From an uncultured Anaerolineaceae bacterium (GTDB lineage: Bacteria > Chloroflexota > Anaerolineae > Anaerolineales > Anaerolineaceae): a stretch of DNA of 14,661 nucleotides. Positions within the stretch are counted from its first letter, which is position 1. Each line of letters opens with the position of its first letter. Location of the stretch: assembly GCA_937920255.1 (NCBI GenBank), contig CALDSL010000334.1, forward strand, positions 1 through 14,661, written 5' to 3'. The notes below the pieces were generated by a model, which worked only from the letters and a program-made list of their open reading frames with translations, made no database searches and had not been told where the DNA came from. Of the stretch, positions 1 to 6,447 are shown piece after piece. Both the position numbers and the translations under genes were made by a program.

Positions 1-300
1 ATGCAGGACGGCGAGACGCGCTCGGACGCGCGCAGCATGCTCATCCGCGTGCGGGCGCTGGAATTGGGGCGTTTCCGCGGGTTTGAATATATCAGCACCC
101 TGTCGGAGATGGCCCAGACCGAGCCGGTCTATTCGCGCAGCGCGATCCTGATCGACGACCAGTCCAATCTGCTGACGGTGATGGGCAGCCCCAATGCCAT
201 GCAGGTGACGGATGGCAACTGGCGCGCGGCTTACCGCGCGGTGGACGAAGCCAACCGCGAGATCTTTGCGCGCATCATCGAGTCGATCGAAATCGAATAA
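1..300 (+). CDS. C-terminal part of an unrecognised protein (5' end probably outside window)
   Basis: An open frame runs from the first base to a TAA at 298-300. It has an ATG at base 1, but no upstream sequence is visible, so a ribosome binding site cannot be checked and the gene probably starts earlier. The 99 visible residues contain no membrane segment and no motif I recognise. The layout (a 'SAILIDDQSNLLTVMGSP' strand region, a Trp, then a closing helix ending IIESIEIE) is loosely like the C-terminus of PsbP/DUF1795-type extracytoplasmic proteins, but this is only an impression. It converges on the MFS gene, with three bases between the two stop codons, so there is no room for a dedicated terminator. 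Confidence 0.6.
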   Translation: MQDGETRSDARSMLIRVRALELGRFRGFEYISTLSEMAQTEPVYSRSAILIDDQSNLLTVMGSPNAMQVTDGNWRAAYRAVDEANREIFARIIESIEIE

Positions 301-303
301 GGG

Positions 304-1548
304 TCAGTCGGTGCCACTCAGGCCGCGCCGGCGCGCAAGGAGCGCCCAGGCGGTCATGCCTGCCGGGATCAAGGCCAGCAGCGCGCCGATGGCGCCCATC
401 AGCCCGTAGCCCAGCGTGGCGAACACCACGCCGCTGCTCAGGCTGCCCGCGGCTGACATCAGGCCGATCAACAGGTCGTTAAAGCCCTGCGCCCGCGCGC
501 GCTCGGCCGGCAGCAGATGGTCGGCCAGCAGCGACGAGCCGCCCACATAGCACAGATTCCAGCCCAGTCCAAGCAGGAACAGCGCCACCGCCAGCGGCAC
601 CACCTGGGGTGAGAGCGGCGCGGTCAGGCAGGCCAGCACCAGGATGACCGAGCCGGCCAGGATGACCGGCTCGCGGCCCCAGCGGTCGGCCAGCCGGCCG
701 GAGATGATCGAGAAGGCGAACATGCCAAAGGTGTGCGAGGAGATCACCAGCGAGATGCTCGACAGCGCGTGACTGTTGTGCTGCATGTGCAGGCTGGTGA
801 TGACCATGACCATCACCATCACCACCTGGCCAAACACCATGGCCGAGAGCGCAAGCAGCGGGCCGGGCCGCCGGAAGATGGCCGTGAGCGAGCGGCGCTG
901 GCCCTCCGCCAGGTTGGGGGCGGGGTACAGGCGGGCGACTTCGCGACCCAACTCGCGCGGGTCGGGGCGCAGGCGGGTGAAGATCACCACCGCGGCGACG
1001 ATGAACAGCAGCATGGCCACCATAAACGGGCCGGCAAGCTCGTCCCAGCCGGCGCGCTGCGCCAGCCGTCCGGTGGGGCCTACCAGCAGTGGGCCGAGCA
1101 CCGCGCCCACCGCGCCGCCGAACACCACGGTCGAGATGGCGCGGCCGCGCTGTTCGGGCGGGTTGACCTCGGCGGCGGCAAAGCGGCCCAGTTGCACCGC
1201 CGCCTGCCCGACGCCCATGGTGGCCATCCCGGCCAGGAACAGCGGGAAGGACCCGGCGAAGAGCGACGCGGCCGCCAGCCCCGAGCCGGTCACGCCGATC
1301 AGCAAACCAAGCGTCAGCCCGCCGCGCCGGCCCAGCCGTTCCATCAGCTCAGAGGCGATCATGGCGGCCAGGGCTGAACCGAGCAGGTAGACCGCCGAAG
1401 GCAGGCCGGCCAGCGCCGGGTTGCCGCTCAGCCTGGCGCCCACAATCGAGCTGACGGTGGCCACGGCGATAAACCCGGCCGAGCCGAGGCTCTGCGCGGC
1501 GAACAGGGTGGTGGTAATTTTTTGGGCGAGACGCGCTAGATCCATCAT
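304..1548 (-). CDS. MFS transporter (12-TM drug/metabolite exporter type)
   Basis: The 414-residue protein is almost entirely hydrophobic segments, fitting the 12-helix major facilitator superfamily. The first half has the loop 2-3 signature around ELMERLGRRGG (about 67-77) and the second half has its counterpart SGRLADRWGRE (about 283-293), the usual MFS motif-A positions. A central basic loop (about 190-230) separates the halves. The segment HMQHNSH (254-260), followed by a helix ending SSHTFGMFAFS, resembles a subgroup of actinobacterial and chloroflexal MFS proteins. The substrate cannot be read from sequence. The start is the first of two adjacent ATGs, with AGGA five bases upstream. It ends in TGA. 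It is transcribed alone, divergently from the nucleotidyltransferase gene, behind a strong promoter and a palindrome, so it may be controlled by a repressor encoded elsewhere. Confidence 0.9.
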   Translation of the reverse strand: MMDLARLAQKITTTLFAAQSLGSAGFIAVATVSSIVGARLSGNPALAGLPSAVYLLGSALAAMIASELMERLGRRGGLTLGLLIGVTGSGLAAASLFAGSFPLFLAGMATMGVGQAAVQLGRFAAAEVNPPEQRGRAISTVVFGGAVGAVLGPLLVGPTGRLAQRAGWDELAGPFMVAMLLFIVAAVVIFTRLRPDPRELGREVARLYPAPNLAEGQRRSLTAIFRRPGPLLALSAMVFGQVVMVMVMVITSLHMQHNSHALSSISLVISSHTFGMFAFSIISGRLADRWGREPVILAGSVILVLACLTAPLSPQVVPLAVALFLLGLGWNLCYVGGSSLLADHLLPAERARAQGFNDLLIGLMSAAGSLSSGVVFATLGYGLMGAIGALLALIPAGMTAWALLARRRGLSGTD

Positions 1549-1578
1549 GCTTTCCTGACCCCAGTTTTATTCAGCCAT

Positions 1579-1626
1579 GTAACTACTAAGGCTGGAGGGG
1601 TTATACCCTCCTAGCTGAATAGTTAC
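1579..1626. promoter_or_regulatory. 48-bp imperfect palindrome at the MFS transcription start (operator or leader hairpin)
   Basis: The arms GTAACTA... (from 1579) and ...TAGTTAC (to 1626) are inverted, and the similarity continues inward through GGAGGG / CCCTCC around a central TTAT. About 17 of 22 arm positions can pair. It begins about where transcription from the minus-strand promoter at 1633-1661 should start. It could therefore be a repressor operator or a hairpin at the 5' end of the MFS mRNA. No binding-protein family can be assigned from sequence. Confidence 0.55.
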
Positions 1627-1632
1627 TCAGAC

Positions 1633-1661
1633 ATAATATATCAATGCCATGTCGGTTTCAA
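1633..1661 (-). promoter_or_regulatory. Sigma70-type promoter for the MFS gene
   Basis: On the minus strand, TTGAAA (1661-1656) and TATTAT (1638-1633) are separated by exactly 17 bases. The predicted transcript would start near 1626 and have a leader of about 80 nt before the ATG at 1548. Confidence 0.6.
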
Positions 1662-1699
1662 CCCGAGGTAGCAGCCTGCGGAGCTCAAGCCGTTGGATG

Positions 1700-1705
1700 T
1701 ATAAT
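1700..1705 (+). promoter_or_regulatory. Candidate -10 element for the nucleotidyltransferase gene
   Basis: A consensus TATAAT, preceded directly by TG, lies 48 bases before the ATG at 1754. No good -35 hexamer is seen at the standard spacing, so the call rests on the -10 alone. Confidence 0.4.
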
Positions 1706-1753
1706 GAAAAGAAACATCCCCTGCGCTGTATTACGAATGCGTGAGAGGTTCGC

Positions 1754-2512
1754 ATGGAGCCAAAGCTGCTGTTGGAACGACTGGATTCGATTGCCCGCTC
1801 GCTGGAAGGCAGCCGGCACGCCCTGGCGCTGATCGCGTTGGGCTCGGTCGGCCGCGCGTTGGAGCGCTTGGACGCGTATTCGGATCTGGATTTCTTCGTG
1901 GTGGTCGAAGCAGGGCACAAGCGCGCCTACCTGGACGACCTCGGCTGGCTGGAGCGGGTGCACCCAGTGGCGTTTGCGTTTGCCAACACCGTCGACGGCT
2001 ACAAGCTGCTGTTTGCCGACGGCATCCTGTGCGAGATGGCGGTATTTGAAATGGAAGAACTGCCCGCCATCCCCTACGCGCCGGGACGCATCGTCTGGAA
2101 GCAGCCGCACGTGCCCGATTCGATCAGCGTGCCGGCTGTGGCGCCGTCGGTTCCCACCCGGCGCGATGCCGGCTGGCTGCTGGGCGAAGCGCTGACCAAC
2201 CTGCTGGTGGGGGTGATGCGCGAGCGGCGCGGCGAAAAGCTCTCGGCGGCCCGGTTCATCCAGGGCTACGCAGTCGACCGGGTGGTGGAACTGGCGCAGG
2301 AGATCGAGCCGGCGCGCGGCAAACCCGGGGATGCCTTCGCGCGCGAGCGCCGCTTCGAGCAGCGCCACCCTGAGATCGCGCGCCGCATGGGCGAATTTGT
2401 GCAGGGCTATGACCGCAACCGCGAGTCGGCGCTGGCGATCCTGGCGTTTTTGGAGCAGCATTTCGCGGTCAACGCGGCGGTGGCCGGCGCGATCCGGTCC
2501 TATTGCGAATAG
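1754..2512 (+). CDS. Nucleotidyltransferase-domain protein (aminoglycoside-nucleotidyltransferase-like fold)
   Basis: The 252-residue soluble protein carries the polymerase-beta-type nucleotidyltransferase signature near its N-terminus: G30-S31, then D44-x-D46 in YSDLDFF. A likely third acidic ligand is E94 in CEMAVFE. These residues normally bind two metal ions and the NTP. The C-terminal half is helical and charged, as in kanamycin- or lincosamide-type transferases and related uncharacterised enzymes. The acceptor substrate is unknown and antibiotic resistance should not be assumed. The start is supported by GAGAGG five bases before the ATG. A longer antisense frame on the minus strand has no family features and is a shadow. 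The gene leads a same-strand run with the methyltransferase (37-base gap) and the Ddn-like gene. Confidence 0.85.
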   Translation: MEPKLLLERLDSIARSLEGSRHALALIALGSVGRALERLDAYSDLDFFVVVEAGHKRAYLDDLGWLERVHPVAFAFANTVDGYKLLFADGILCEMAVFEMEELPAIPYAPGRIVWKQPHVPDSISVPAVAPSVPTRRDAGWLLGEALTNLLVGVMRERRGEKLSAARFIQGYAVDRVVELAQEIEPARGKPGDAFARERRFEQRHPEIARRMGEFVQGYDRNRESALAILAFLEQHFAVNAAVAGAIRSYCE

Positions 2513-2549
2513 TGACCGTTTCTGTTCTGGGTAAGTAGTGAGGTAGGCG

Positions 2550-3095
2550 ATGATCAAGCGTATTGCGCAGTGGTCAAAACGCGAGTACAGCCTGCCGCAG
2601 CGGCTGCTGGCATCGCTGGCAGCGGGGGTGCTGTTTGCCTTTTTGCTGCCGTTCACGCTCTACCGGCTGGTTCCGCGGCTGGATGACGTGCTGGGGCTGC
2701 CGCAGCTTGCATTTGGAGCGGGCAATCTCATCCTCGGCGGCGTGCTGGTGGTGGTGGGCCTGTTTTACGCCTTCTGGTCGATCGGCGACCAGTTGTTCAC
2801 CGCCAAAGGCACGCCCCTGCCGGTGATGGCGACGCAAAAGCTGCTGGTCAGCGGGCCGTTCCGGCACTGCCGCAACCCGATGGCGTTTGGCACCATGTCG
2901 GCCTATCTGGGCATCAGCGTCTTCGCGGGCAGCATCCTGTCCATCCTGGTGGTGCTGGTTTTGAGCGGACTGCTGATGTGGTACATCAAACGCATTGAGG
3001 AGCGGGAACTGGCTGCGCGCTTTGGGCAGGCCTACCTGGACTATAAACAAACCACGCCGTTTTTGATCCCGCGTCCGGACAGGGGAAGGGGATAA
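2550..3095 (+). CDS. Membrane methyltransferase of the PEMT/ICMT-like family
   Basis: The protein is 181 residues with three or four hydrophobic segments (about 18-40, 53-78, 112-145). The C-terminal half has the family pattern: G102-P103-F104-R105-H106-x-R108-N109-P110, an acidic pair E150-E151 at the start of an amphipathic helix, then Y162-x-x-Y165 and P174 near the end. This matches isoprenylcysteine carboxyl methyltransferase and phospholipid N-methyltransferase relatives, which use S-adenosylmethionine at the membrane. Bacterial members are mostly uncharacterised, so the lipid or thiol acceptor is unknown. TGAGG six bases before the ATG supports the start. The stop is one base before the next gene's ATG, so translation of the pair is probably coupled. 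Confidence 0.85.
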   Translation: MIKRIAQWSKREYSLPQRLLASLAAGVLFAFLLPFTLYRLVPRLDDVLGLPQLAFGAGNLILGGVLVVVGLFYAFWSIGDQLFTAKGTPLPVMATQKLLVSGPFRHCRNPMAFGTMSAYLGISVFAGSILSILVVLVLSGLLMWYIKRIEERELAARFGQAYLDYKQTTPFLIPRPDRGRG

Positions 3096-3096
3096 C

Positions 3097-3561
3097 ATGG
3101 CCGGTTTTGATACCACGCCCAAGTTCCTGCTGCGCCTGATGCACCTGCCGCCGCGCGCGCTGTACGCGCTGGGGCTGGGGCGGCTGATTGGCCGGCTGGT
3201 GTTGCTGCTGACCACCACCGGGCGCAAGACCGGCAAGGCGCGCGTCACCCCGCTGCAGTACGAGGAAATCGACGGCCGCATCTACCTGGGCGCGGCGCTC
3301 GGGCAGCGCGCCGACTGGGTGCGCAACATCCGCGCCAACCCGGCGGTGGAGGTACAGGTGAAAAGCCGGCGCTTTCACGCCACGGCCAGCATCATCAGCG
3401 ACTGCGGGCAGATCGCCGACTTTCTGGAGGTGCGGCTGCAGCGCCATCCGCGCATGGTGGGCGCGATTCTGCGCGGCAACGGCCTGTCGCTGCCGCCCAC
3501 CCGCGCCGCCCTGGAGCAGTACGCCCGCGGCCTGACGCTGGTGGTGATCCGCGAGGAATAA
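3097..3561 (+). CDS. Nitroreductase/deazaflavin-dependent oxidoreductase family protein (Ddn-like)
   Basis: The 154-residue protein matches the Ddn-like split-barrel family, known to bind F420 or flavin. Features are a hydrophobic N-terminal helix (about 20-38), the hallmark TTTGRKTGKAR (39-49), a beta strand with IYLGAALG (62-69), and ADWVRNIRANP (72-82) followed by a VEVQV strand. In characterised relatives the basic Gly-Arg-Lys-Thr-Gly loop contacts the cofactor phosphate. The likely role is F420H2-dependent reduction of a quinone or other small substrate at the membrane, which fits an organism that makes F420. It starts one base after the methyltransferase stop. The SD-like AGGGGAAGGGG run lies inside the end of that gene. 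Confidence 0.85.
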   Translation: MAGFDTTPKFLLRLMHLPPRALYALGLGRLIGRLVLLLTTTGRKTGKARVTPLQYEEIDGRIYLGAALGQRADWVRNIRANPAVEVQVKSRRFHATASIISDCGQIADFLEVRLQRHPRMVGAILRGNGLSLPPTRAALEQYARGLTLVVIREE

Positions 3562-3574
3562 ACTAGCTGGTTTT

Positions 3575-3583
3575 TGCTATAAT
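3575..3583 (+). promoter_or_regulatory. Extended -10 promoter upstream of the first CPBP gene
   Basis: TGCTATAAT is a perfect extended -10 element, just after the stop of the Ddn-like gene in an AT-rich patch. No -35 is obvious, which is usual for extended -10 promoters. The same TTGCTATAAT word recurs at 5058-5067. The predicted leader to the ATG at 3747 would be about 157 nt. Confidence 0.55.
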
Positions 3584-3746
3584 TAAATTGTTCCGTATCT
3601 CCCGCTTTTATTCATACACCCACTGGTAACGCCAACCTCATATTCACCGCCTCGCAGACCGCTTTCCGGCTGGTTGGATTCGCCCCATGCGAACCCTCCC
3701 GTATTGCGCTGGCTGCGAGCGGCTCACCGGACAGAAAGGATCGATC

Positions 3747-4562
3747 ATGTCTGCTCGCATTTCGGCGTGGATGAGAAAGCAGCCGGTTGTGGCTGTGTAC
3801 GTGCTGGCGTTTGTGTTTACCTGGCTGGGGTGGGTGCCGCAGGCGCTGCACTCGCGCGGGCTGTTCCCATTTGACAGTTTCATCTTTTACATCTTCGGCG
3901 GGGTAGGGCCGCTGCTGGCGGTGTTCATCGTGCTCGCGGCGCTGCGCGGGCGGGCCGAATATGGCGAGCCGTTTCGCCCGTACCTGCGCTGGCAGGCAGG
4001 AGCGGTCTGGTGGGCGGCGGCGCTGCTGCTGTGGCCAGCCATGTGGCTGGCGACGCTGGCGCTGGGCGGGCAGCTCGGTGCGGAACTTTCCAGGTTGGCG
4101 CCCCCGCTCTCACTGCTGATAACCTTTGTGGTGTCGTTCGCGGCGGCCATCCCCGAGGAAGTGGCCTGGCGCGGGTTCGTGCTGCCCCGGCTGCAGGCGC
4201 GCTGGAGCGCGCTGGCTGCCGGCCTGATTGTAGGCGTGTTTTGGGCGCTGTGGCACCTGCCGCTGCTGCTCAATCTGAACAGTCCCATGTCGGCGTACCC
4301 GCTGGGATTGTTCTTTCTGGATGTACTCGCGCGATCGGTGGTGTATGCCTGGCTGTTTAACAATACCCGCGGCAGCCTGCTATTCGTCACCCTGTTCCAT
4401 GCCATGTCGAACACGGTAGGCGCATTTTTGGGATGGGAGAATATCGCCATATCGTATCTGGTGGCCGCGGTGCTGGTGATCGTGTTTGGGGCGAAGAATC
4501 TATCGCGCCAGGGGGAGCAGCCGATGAATGTCAACGAGGTGAGGGCGGCTCAGGTGAAATAA
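3747..4562 (+). CDS. CPBP family intramembrane metalloprotease
   Basis: The protein is 271 residues with about eight hydrophobic segments. It has the three CPBP (Abi/CaaX-protease-like) motifs: E137-E138-x-x-x-R142 (PEEVAWRG), W166-x-x-x-H170 (WALWHLP) and H218-x-x-x-N222 (HAMSN). The two glutamates and two histidines form the metal site in Rce1-type enzymes. The bacterial substrate is unknown. The frame is open from an ATG at 3687, but the internal ATG at 3747 has AAGGA six bases upstream and gives a normal short cytoplasmic N-terminus before the first helix, so I start there. The last 20 residues are polar. It stands alone between its promoter and the gene-free repeat region. Confidence 0.88.
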   Translation: MSARISAWMRKQPVVAVYVLAFVFTWLGWVPQALHSRGLFPFDSFIFYIFGGVGPLLAVFIVLAALRGRAEYGEPFRPYLRWQAGAVWWAAALLLWPAMWLATLALGGQLGAELSRLAPPLSLLITFVVSFAAAIPEEVAWRGFVLPRLQARWSALAAGLIVGVFWALWHLPLLLNLNSPMSAYPLGLFFLDVLARSVVYAWLFNNTRGSLLFVTLFHAMSNTVGAFLGWENIAISYLVAAVLVIVFGAKNLSRQGEQPMNVNEVRAAQVK

Positions 4563-4759
4563 GTCGGTCGCGTTTAACGGGCCACGCAAAATGGTTTTTT
4601 GGAGGGGCGACCGCAAGGGCATCTATTCCAATTATTTCTGAAAAACAAGGTTTTTATCCGACTGGGTCAACCGACCCTCCGCGGAGCGTCCCCAAGAATG
4701 CCAGGCGCGCCACCTTATTGGGCCACATAAACAGGTCCAACCAGTAGACCCAAATGTAG

Positions 4760-4823
4760 GGGTGAAGCATTCGGTCGGGCCAATGCGTATCCAGGAGATG
4801 ACCGCCCTCCGAATGCTTCACCC
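4760..4823. repeat. Inverted repeat, GGGTGAAGCATTCGG arms
   Basis: The left arm 4760-4774 and right arm 4809-4823 are perfect 15-nt reverse complements around a 34-nt spacer. GTAGG just outside the left arm extends the motif to the GTAGGGG form typical of this repeat family. Confidence 0.8.
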
Positions 4824-4877
4824 GGGGATGGCCCGGATACATTTTATGCGGAAGAAACGGTCCAGGGTTGTGGGGGT

Positions 4878-4942
4878 GGGCGAAGCATCTGGAGGAATAT
4901 CCAGTATTTACCTTGACCGGCGATCTACCAGATGCTTCGCCC
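4878..4942. repeat. Inverted repeat, GGGCGAAGCATCTGG arms
   Basis: The left arm 4878-4892 and right arm 4928-4942 are perfect 15-nt reverse complements around a 35-nt spacer. CCTAC follows the right arm. The arms differ at only three of 15 positions from those at 4760-4823, and the spacer length is nearly the same, so the two are copies of one family. Confidence 0.8.
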
Positions 4943-5058
4943 CTACATACAAGGGTCAAATAGTTGGAGTCAATGACCGCAAGGGTCGCCCCTACAAAAA
5001 GCGAACAATCAAACAAGGTAAGCACAAAGTTTTCTAACTTGATTTTCTAATTTACAAT

Positions 5059-5067
5059 TGCTATAAT
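5059..5067 (+). promoter_or_regulatory. Extended -10 promoter of the secreted-protein gene
   Basis: TGCTATAAT sits in an AT-rich patch 173 bases upstream of the ATG at 5240, with a TTTACA-like tract further 5'. Transcription would start near 5074 and give a long leader. Confidence 0.6.
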
Positions 5068-5073
5068 ATCAAT

Positions 5074-5192
5074 AGCATCGATATATTTCAATGCGTAACG
5101 AGTTGTTCCCGTAGAATGTGGGGCTATGATCTGGGGTGAATTGGACGCTCTGCGCTGATTGGCGCTGAACCTCAGGGAGCAAGTTGCGTAAC
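5074..5192 (+). promoter_or_regulatory. Structured 5' leader with possible attenuation (riboswitch-like, class unknown)
   Basis: About 120 nt lie between the predicted start and an intrinsic terminator hairpin that ends just before the Shine-Dalgarno. The leader contains a repeated TGCGTAAC (5092-5099 and 5185-5192) and a tandem GCGCTGA (5152-5158, 5162-5168). ATGTGG at 5116-5121 is complementary to CCACAT (5196-5201) in the terminator's left arm and loop, so it could act as an anti-terminator. I recognise no known riboswitch consensus and see no plausible leader peptide. Confidence 0.4.
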
Positions 5193-5217
5193 CGGCCACA
5201 TTGTGGCCGATTTTTAT
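5193..5217 (+). terminator. Intrinsic terminator or attenuator hairpin before the secreted-protein gene
   Basis: CGGCCAC (5193-5199) pairs perfectly with GTGGCCG (5203-5209) around an ATT loop, followed by ATTTTTATT. It lies between the promoter and the Shine-Dalgarno of the same transcription unit, so it would stop transcription before the gene unless disrupted. Confidence 0.65.
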
Positions 5218-5239
5218 TAACCCTAAGGAGCGGGCAAAT

Positions 5240-6130
5240 ATGGGTACCAAACGCGTGCTGTATCTTTCCATTCTGCTGGCGTTGATTGTTGCGCTGGCGC
5301 CAGGTGTGGTTTTTGCGGGCACCACCACCGTGCAGGGCGTGACCTTAACCACGCCAGAAACCTACCATAGTTGCAGCACAACCGGCGACACCGTCACGGT
5401 TACCGGTTTGACAGCAAAGAATATGGAATGGAGCCAGACCAACCCCGATATCGAGTTCCGCGTCAGCGGCTGGGTCTCGGGGTATTATGTGCTGCCAAGC
5501 GGCGGCGGTTTGCAGGAGTTCTTTAACTACACAACCGACACCAACGAGGATTTCAGCGTCACCGTGAATTACCCGCCTGTCAGCCAGTGGCCGCTGACCG
5601 ACCCCGTTAACGGTACGCAGGAGATCCATGTCAGCCTGTCATTCCAGATTTACGCGTATGACAAAGTGAACCAAACCATCGTCGAATGGCTGGAGCCGGG
5701 TACCCTTGGTCCAGGCGACGACTGGGACGTTTTCTGCCAGGGCACGCCGCCCCCACCGCCCCCGGATGACCCCGGCACCGGCACCCCCGGCTACTGGAAG
5801 AACCATCCAGAAGCCTGGCCGGTGGATAGCATCACCATCGGCGAAGATACCTACACCAAAGAACAGGTGATTGCGTTCATCAATATGGGCGACGGCGACA
5901 AGAGCCTGACCATGTTCCGCGCGTATGTGGCCGCGTACCTGAATGGCCTGATCGGCAATGACACCAGTTGTGTCGATGGCGCCCTGGCCGCGGCGTACAA
6001 TTGGCTGGATATGTACGAAGTAGGTTCCGGTGTAGCAGCGAAGAGCGACGCCTGGAAGACGGGCGAGCCGTTCTACATGACGCTGGACGCGTACAACAAC
6101 GGCTATCTGTGCGCTCCACACCGCGAGTAG
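5240..6130 (+). CDS. Secreted protein with proline-rich linker and C-terminal 'TPGYWKNHPE' domain
   Basis: The protein is 296 residues. Residues 1-26 are a classic signal peptide: KR, a hydrophobic core, and VVFA before G27. Residues 27-165 look like a beta-rich extracellular domain with many Thr and Asn. A PPPPPPDDPGTG linker (170-181) leads to a C-terminal module opening GTPGYWKNHPEAWP (181-194), followed by an ITIGEDTYTKEQV segment. I recognise this module as recurrent at the ends of secreted bacterial proteins, of unknown function. Four cysteines of the mature protein (C45, C166, C244, C291) could form disulfides. The ATG at 5240 follows AAGGAG with nine-base spacing. An in-frame TTG at 5201 lies within the terminator hairpin and is rejected. 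Expression may be controlled by the leader. A strong hairpin follows the stop. Confidence 0.8.
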   Translation: MGTKRVLYLSILLALIVALAPGVVFAGTTTVQGVTLTTPETYHSCSTTGDTVTVTGLTAKNMEWSQTNPDIEFRVSGWVSGYYVLPSGGGLQEFFNYTTDTNEDFSVTVNYPPVSQWPLTDPVNGTQEIHVSLSFQIYAYDKVNQTIVEWLEPGTLGPGDDWDVFCQGTPPPPPPDDPGTGTPGYWKNHPEAWPVDSITIGEDTYTKEQVIAFINMGDGDKSLTMFRAYVAAYLNGLIGNDTSCVDGALAAAYNWLDMYEVGSGVAAKSDAWKTGEPFYMTLDAYNNGYLCAPHRE

Positions 6131-6158
6131 AGCCACAATTCATTCAAGGTTACCAACG

Positions 6159-6188
6159 AGGAGCCGGCGGTTATCCGCCGGCTCCTTG
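6159..6188 (+). terminator. Intrinsic terminator after the secreted-protein gene
   Basis: AGGAGCCGGCGG (6159-6170) pairs perfectly with CCGCCGGCTCCT (6175-6186) around a TTAT loop, about 30 nt after the stop. The T-tract afterwards is weak (TTGCTGT), so termination efficiency is uncertain. Confidence 0.6.
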
Positions 6189-6256
6189 CTGTCGCATGAC
6201 CGGCTAATATGATCGTTTATTTGTGCGGGTCATCTGAAACGAACATATCACAAAAA

Positions 6257-6300
6257 AGCCCATATAGGGTGCGCCTTGGCACACCCTACAAGGGCTCTTT
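6257..6300. repeat. Long imperfect hairpin, possible bidirectional terminator
   Basis: The arms 6257-6275 and 6278-6296 pair at 16 of 19 positions around a two-base turn, with AGGGT/ACCCT and AGCCC/GGGCT blocks. An A run precedes it (a T run on the minus strand) and TCTTTATT follows it, so it could terminate in either direction. It may also belong to the palindromic repeat family seen at 4596-5000. Confidence 0.55.
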
Positions 6301-6358
6301 ATTAATTGTCAGGTGGTCAGGCGATTTTGCTTCTCCACCTTGCGGCTTTTACAGCGGG

Positions 6359-6387
6359 TTGCGCAAGGGAAACCGGGTTGTTATCAT
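6359..6387 (+). promoter_or_regulatory. Sigma70-type promoter for the AhpD-like gene
   Basis: TTGCGC (6359-6364) and TATCAT (6382-6387) are separated by 17 bases, and TG at 6379-6380 gives an extended -10. The predicted leader to the ATG at 6448 is about 55 nt. Confidence 0.5.
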
Positions 6388-6447
6388 CCAAGCATGGCCC
6401 GGGCAGCAGACCGCCTGGCCGAGATTACAGGATGAAGGGTGGAGGGC

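Larger units (their letters stand above)
4596..5000. mobile_element. MITE-like or REP-cluster element bounded by 17-bp inverted repeats
   Basis: This gene-free stretch is bounded by TTTTTGGAGGGGCGACC (4596-4612) and the inverse of TTTTTGTAGGGGCGACC (4984-5000), matching at 16 of 17 positions. Both ends also carry the word GACCGCAAGGG (4609-4619 and 4975-4985) in direct orientation. Two perfect 15-bp hairpin arms lie inside (4760-4823 and 4878-4942), and a smaller hairpin GGGTC/GACCC lies at 4664-4677. No credible ORF is present and no target-site duplication is obvious. It may be a non-autonomous mobile element or a cluster of independent palindromic (REP-like) repeats. Confidence 0.55.

Noticed and set aside
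733..1377. 214-codon plus-strand frame with His-rich runs
   Set aside because: It is antisense to the MFS gene; the His run is the complement of the VMVMVMV helix. No ribosome site or family match.
1754..2512. Calling the nucleotidyltransferase an aminoglycoside resistance gene
   Set aside because: Only the generic catalytic motif is visible. Nothing in the sequence or neighbours shows an antibiotic substrate.
1685..2656. 323-codon minus-strand frame
   Set aside because: It is antisense to the nucleotidyltransferase gene, which has catalytic motifs and a good Shine-Dalgarno. This frame has neither.
4596..5000. CRISPR array
   Set aside because: The repeats are inverted and irregularly spaced with only two or so copies, and no cas gene is present.
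4762..5037. 91-codon ORF in the repeat region
   Set aside because: It is made almost entirely of the inverted repeats and their spacers, has no ribosome site and encodes no recognisable sequence.
5201..5239. TTG start for the secreted protein at 5201
   Set aside because: It lies in the loop of the terminator hairpin and would put 13 extra residues before a perfect signal peptide. The ATG at 5240 has AAGGAG.
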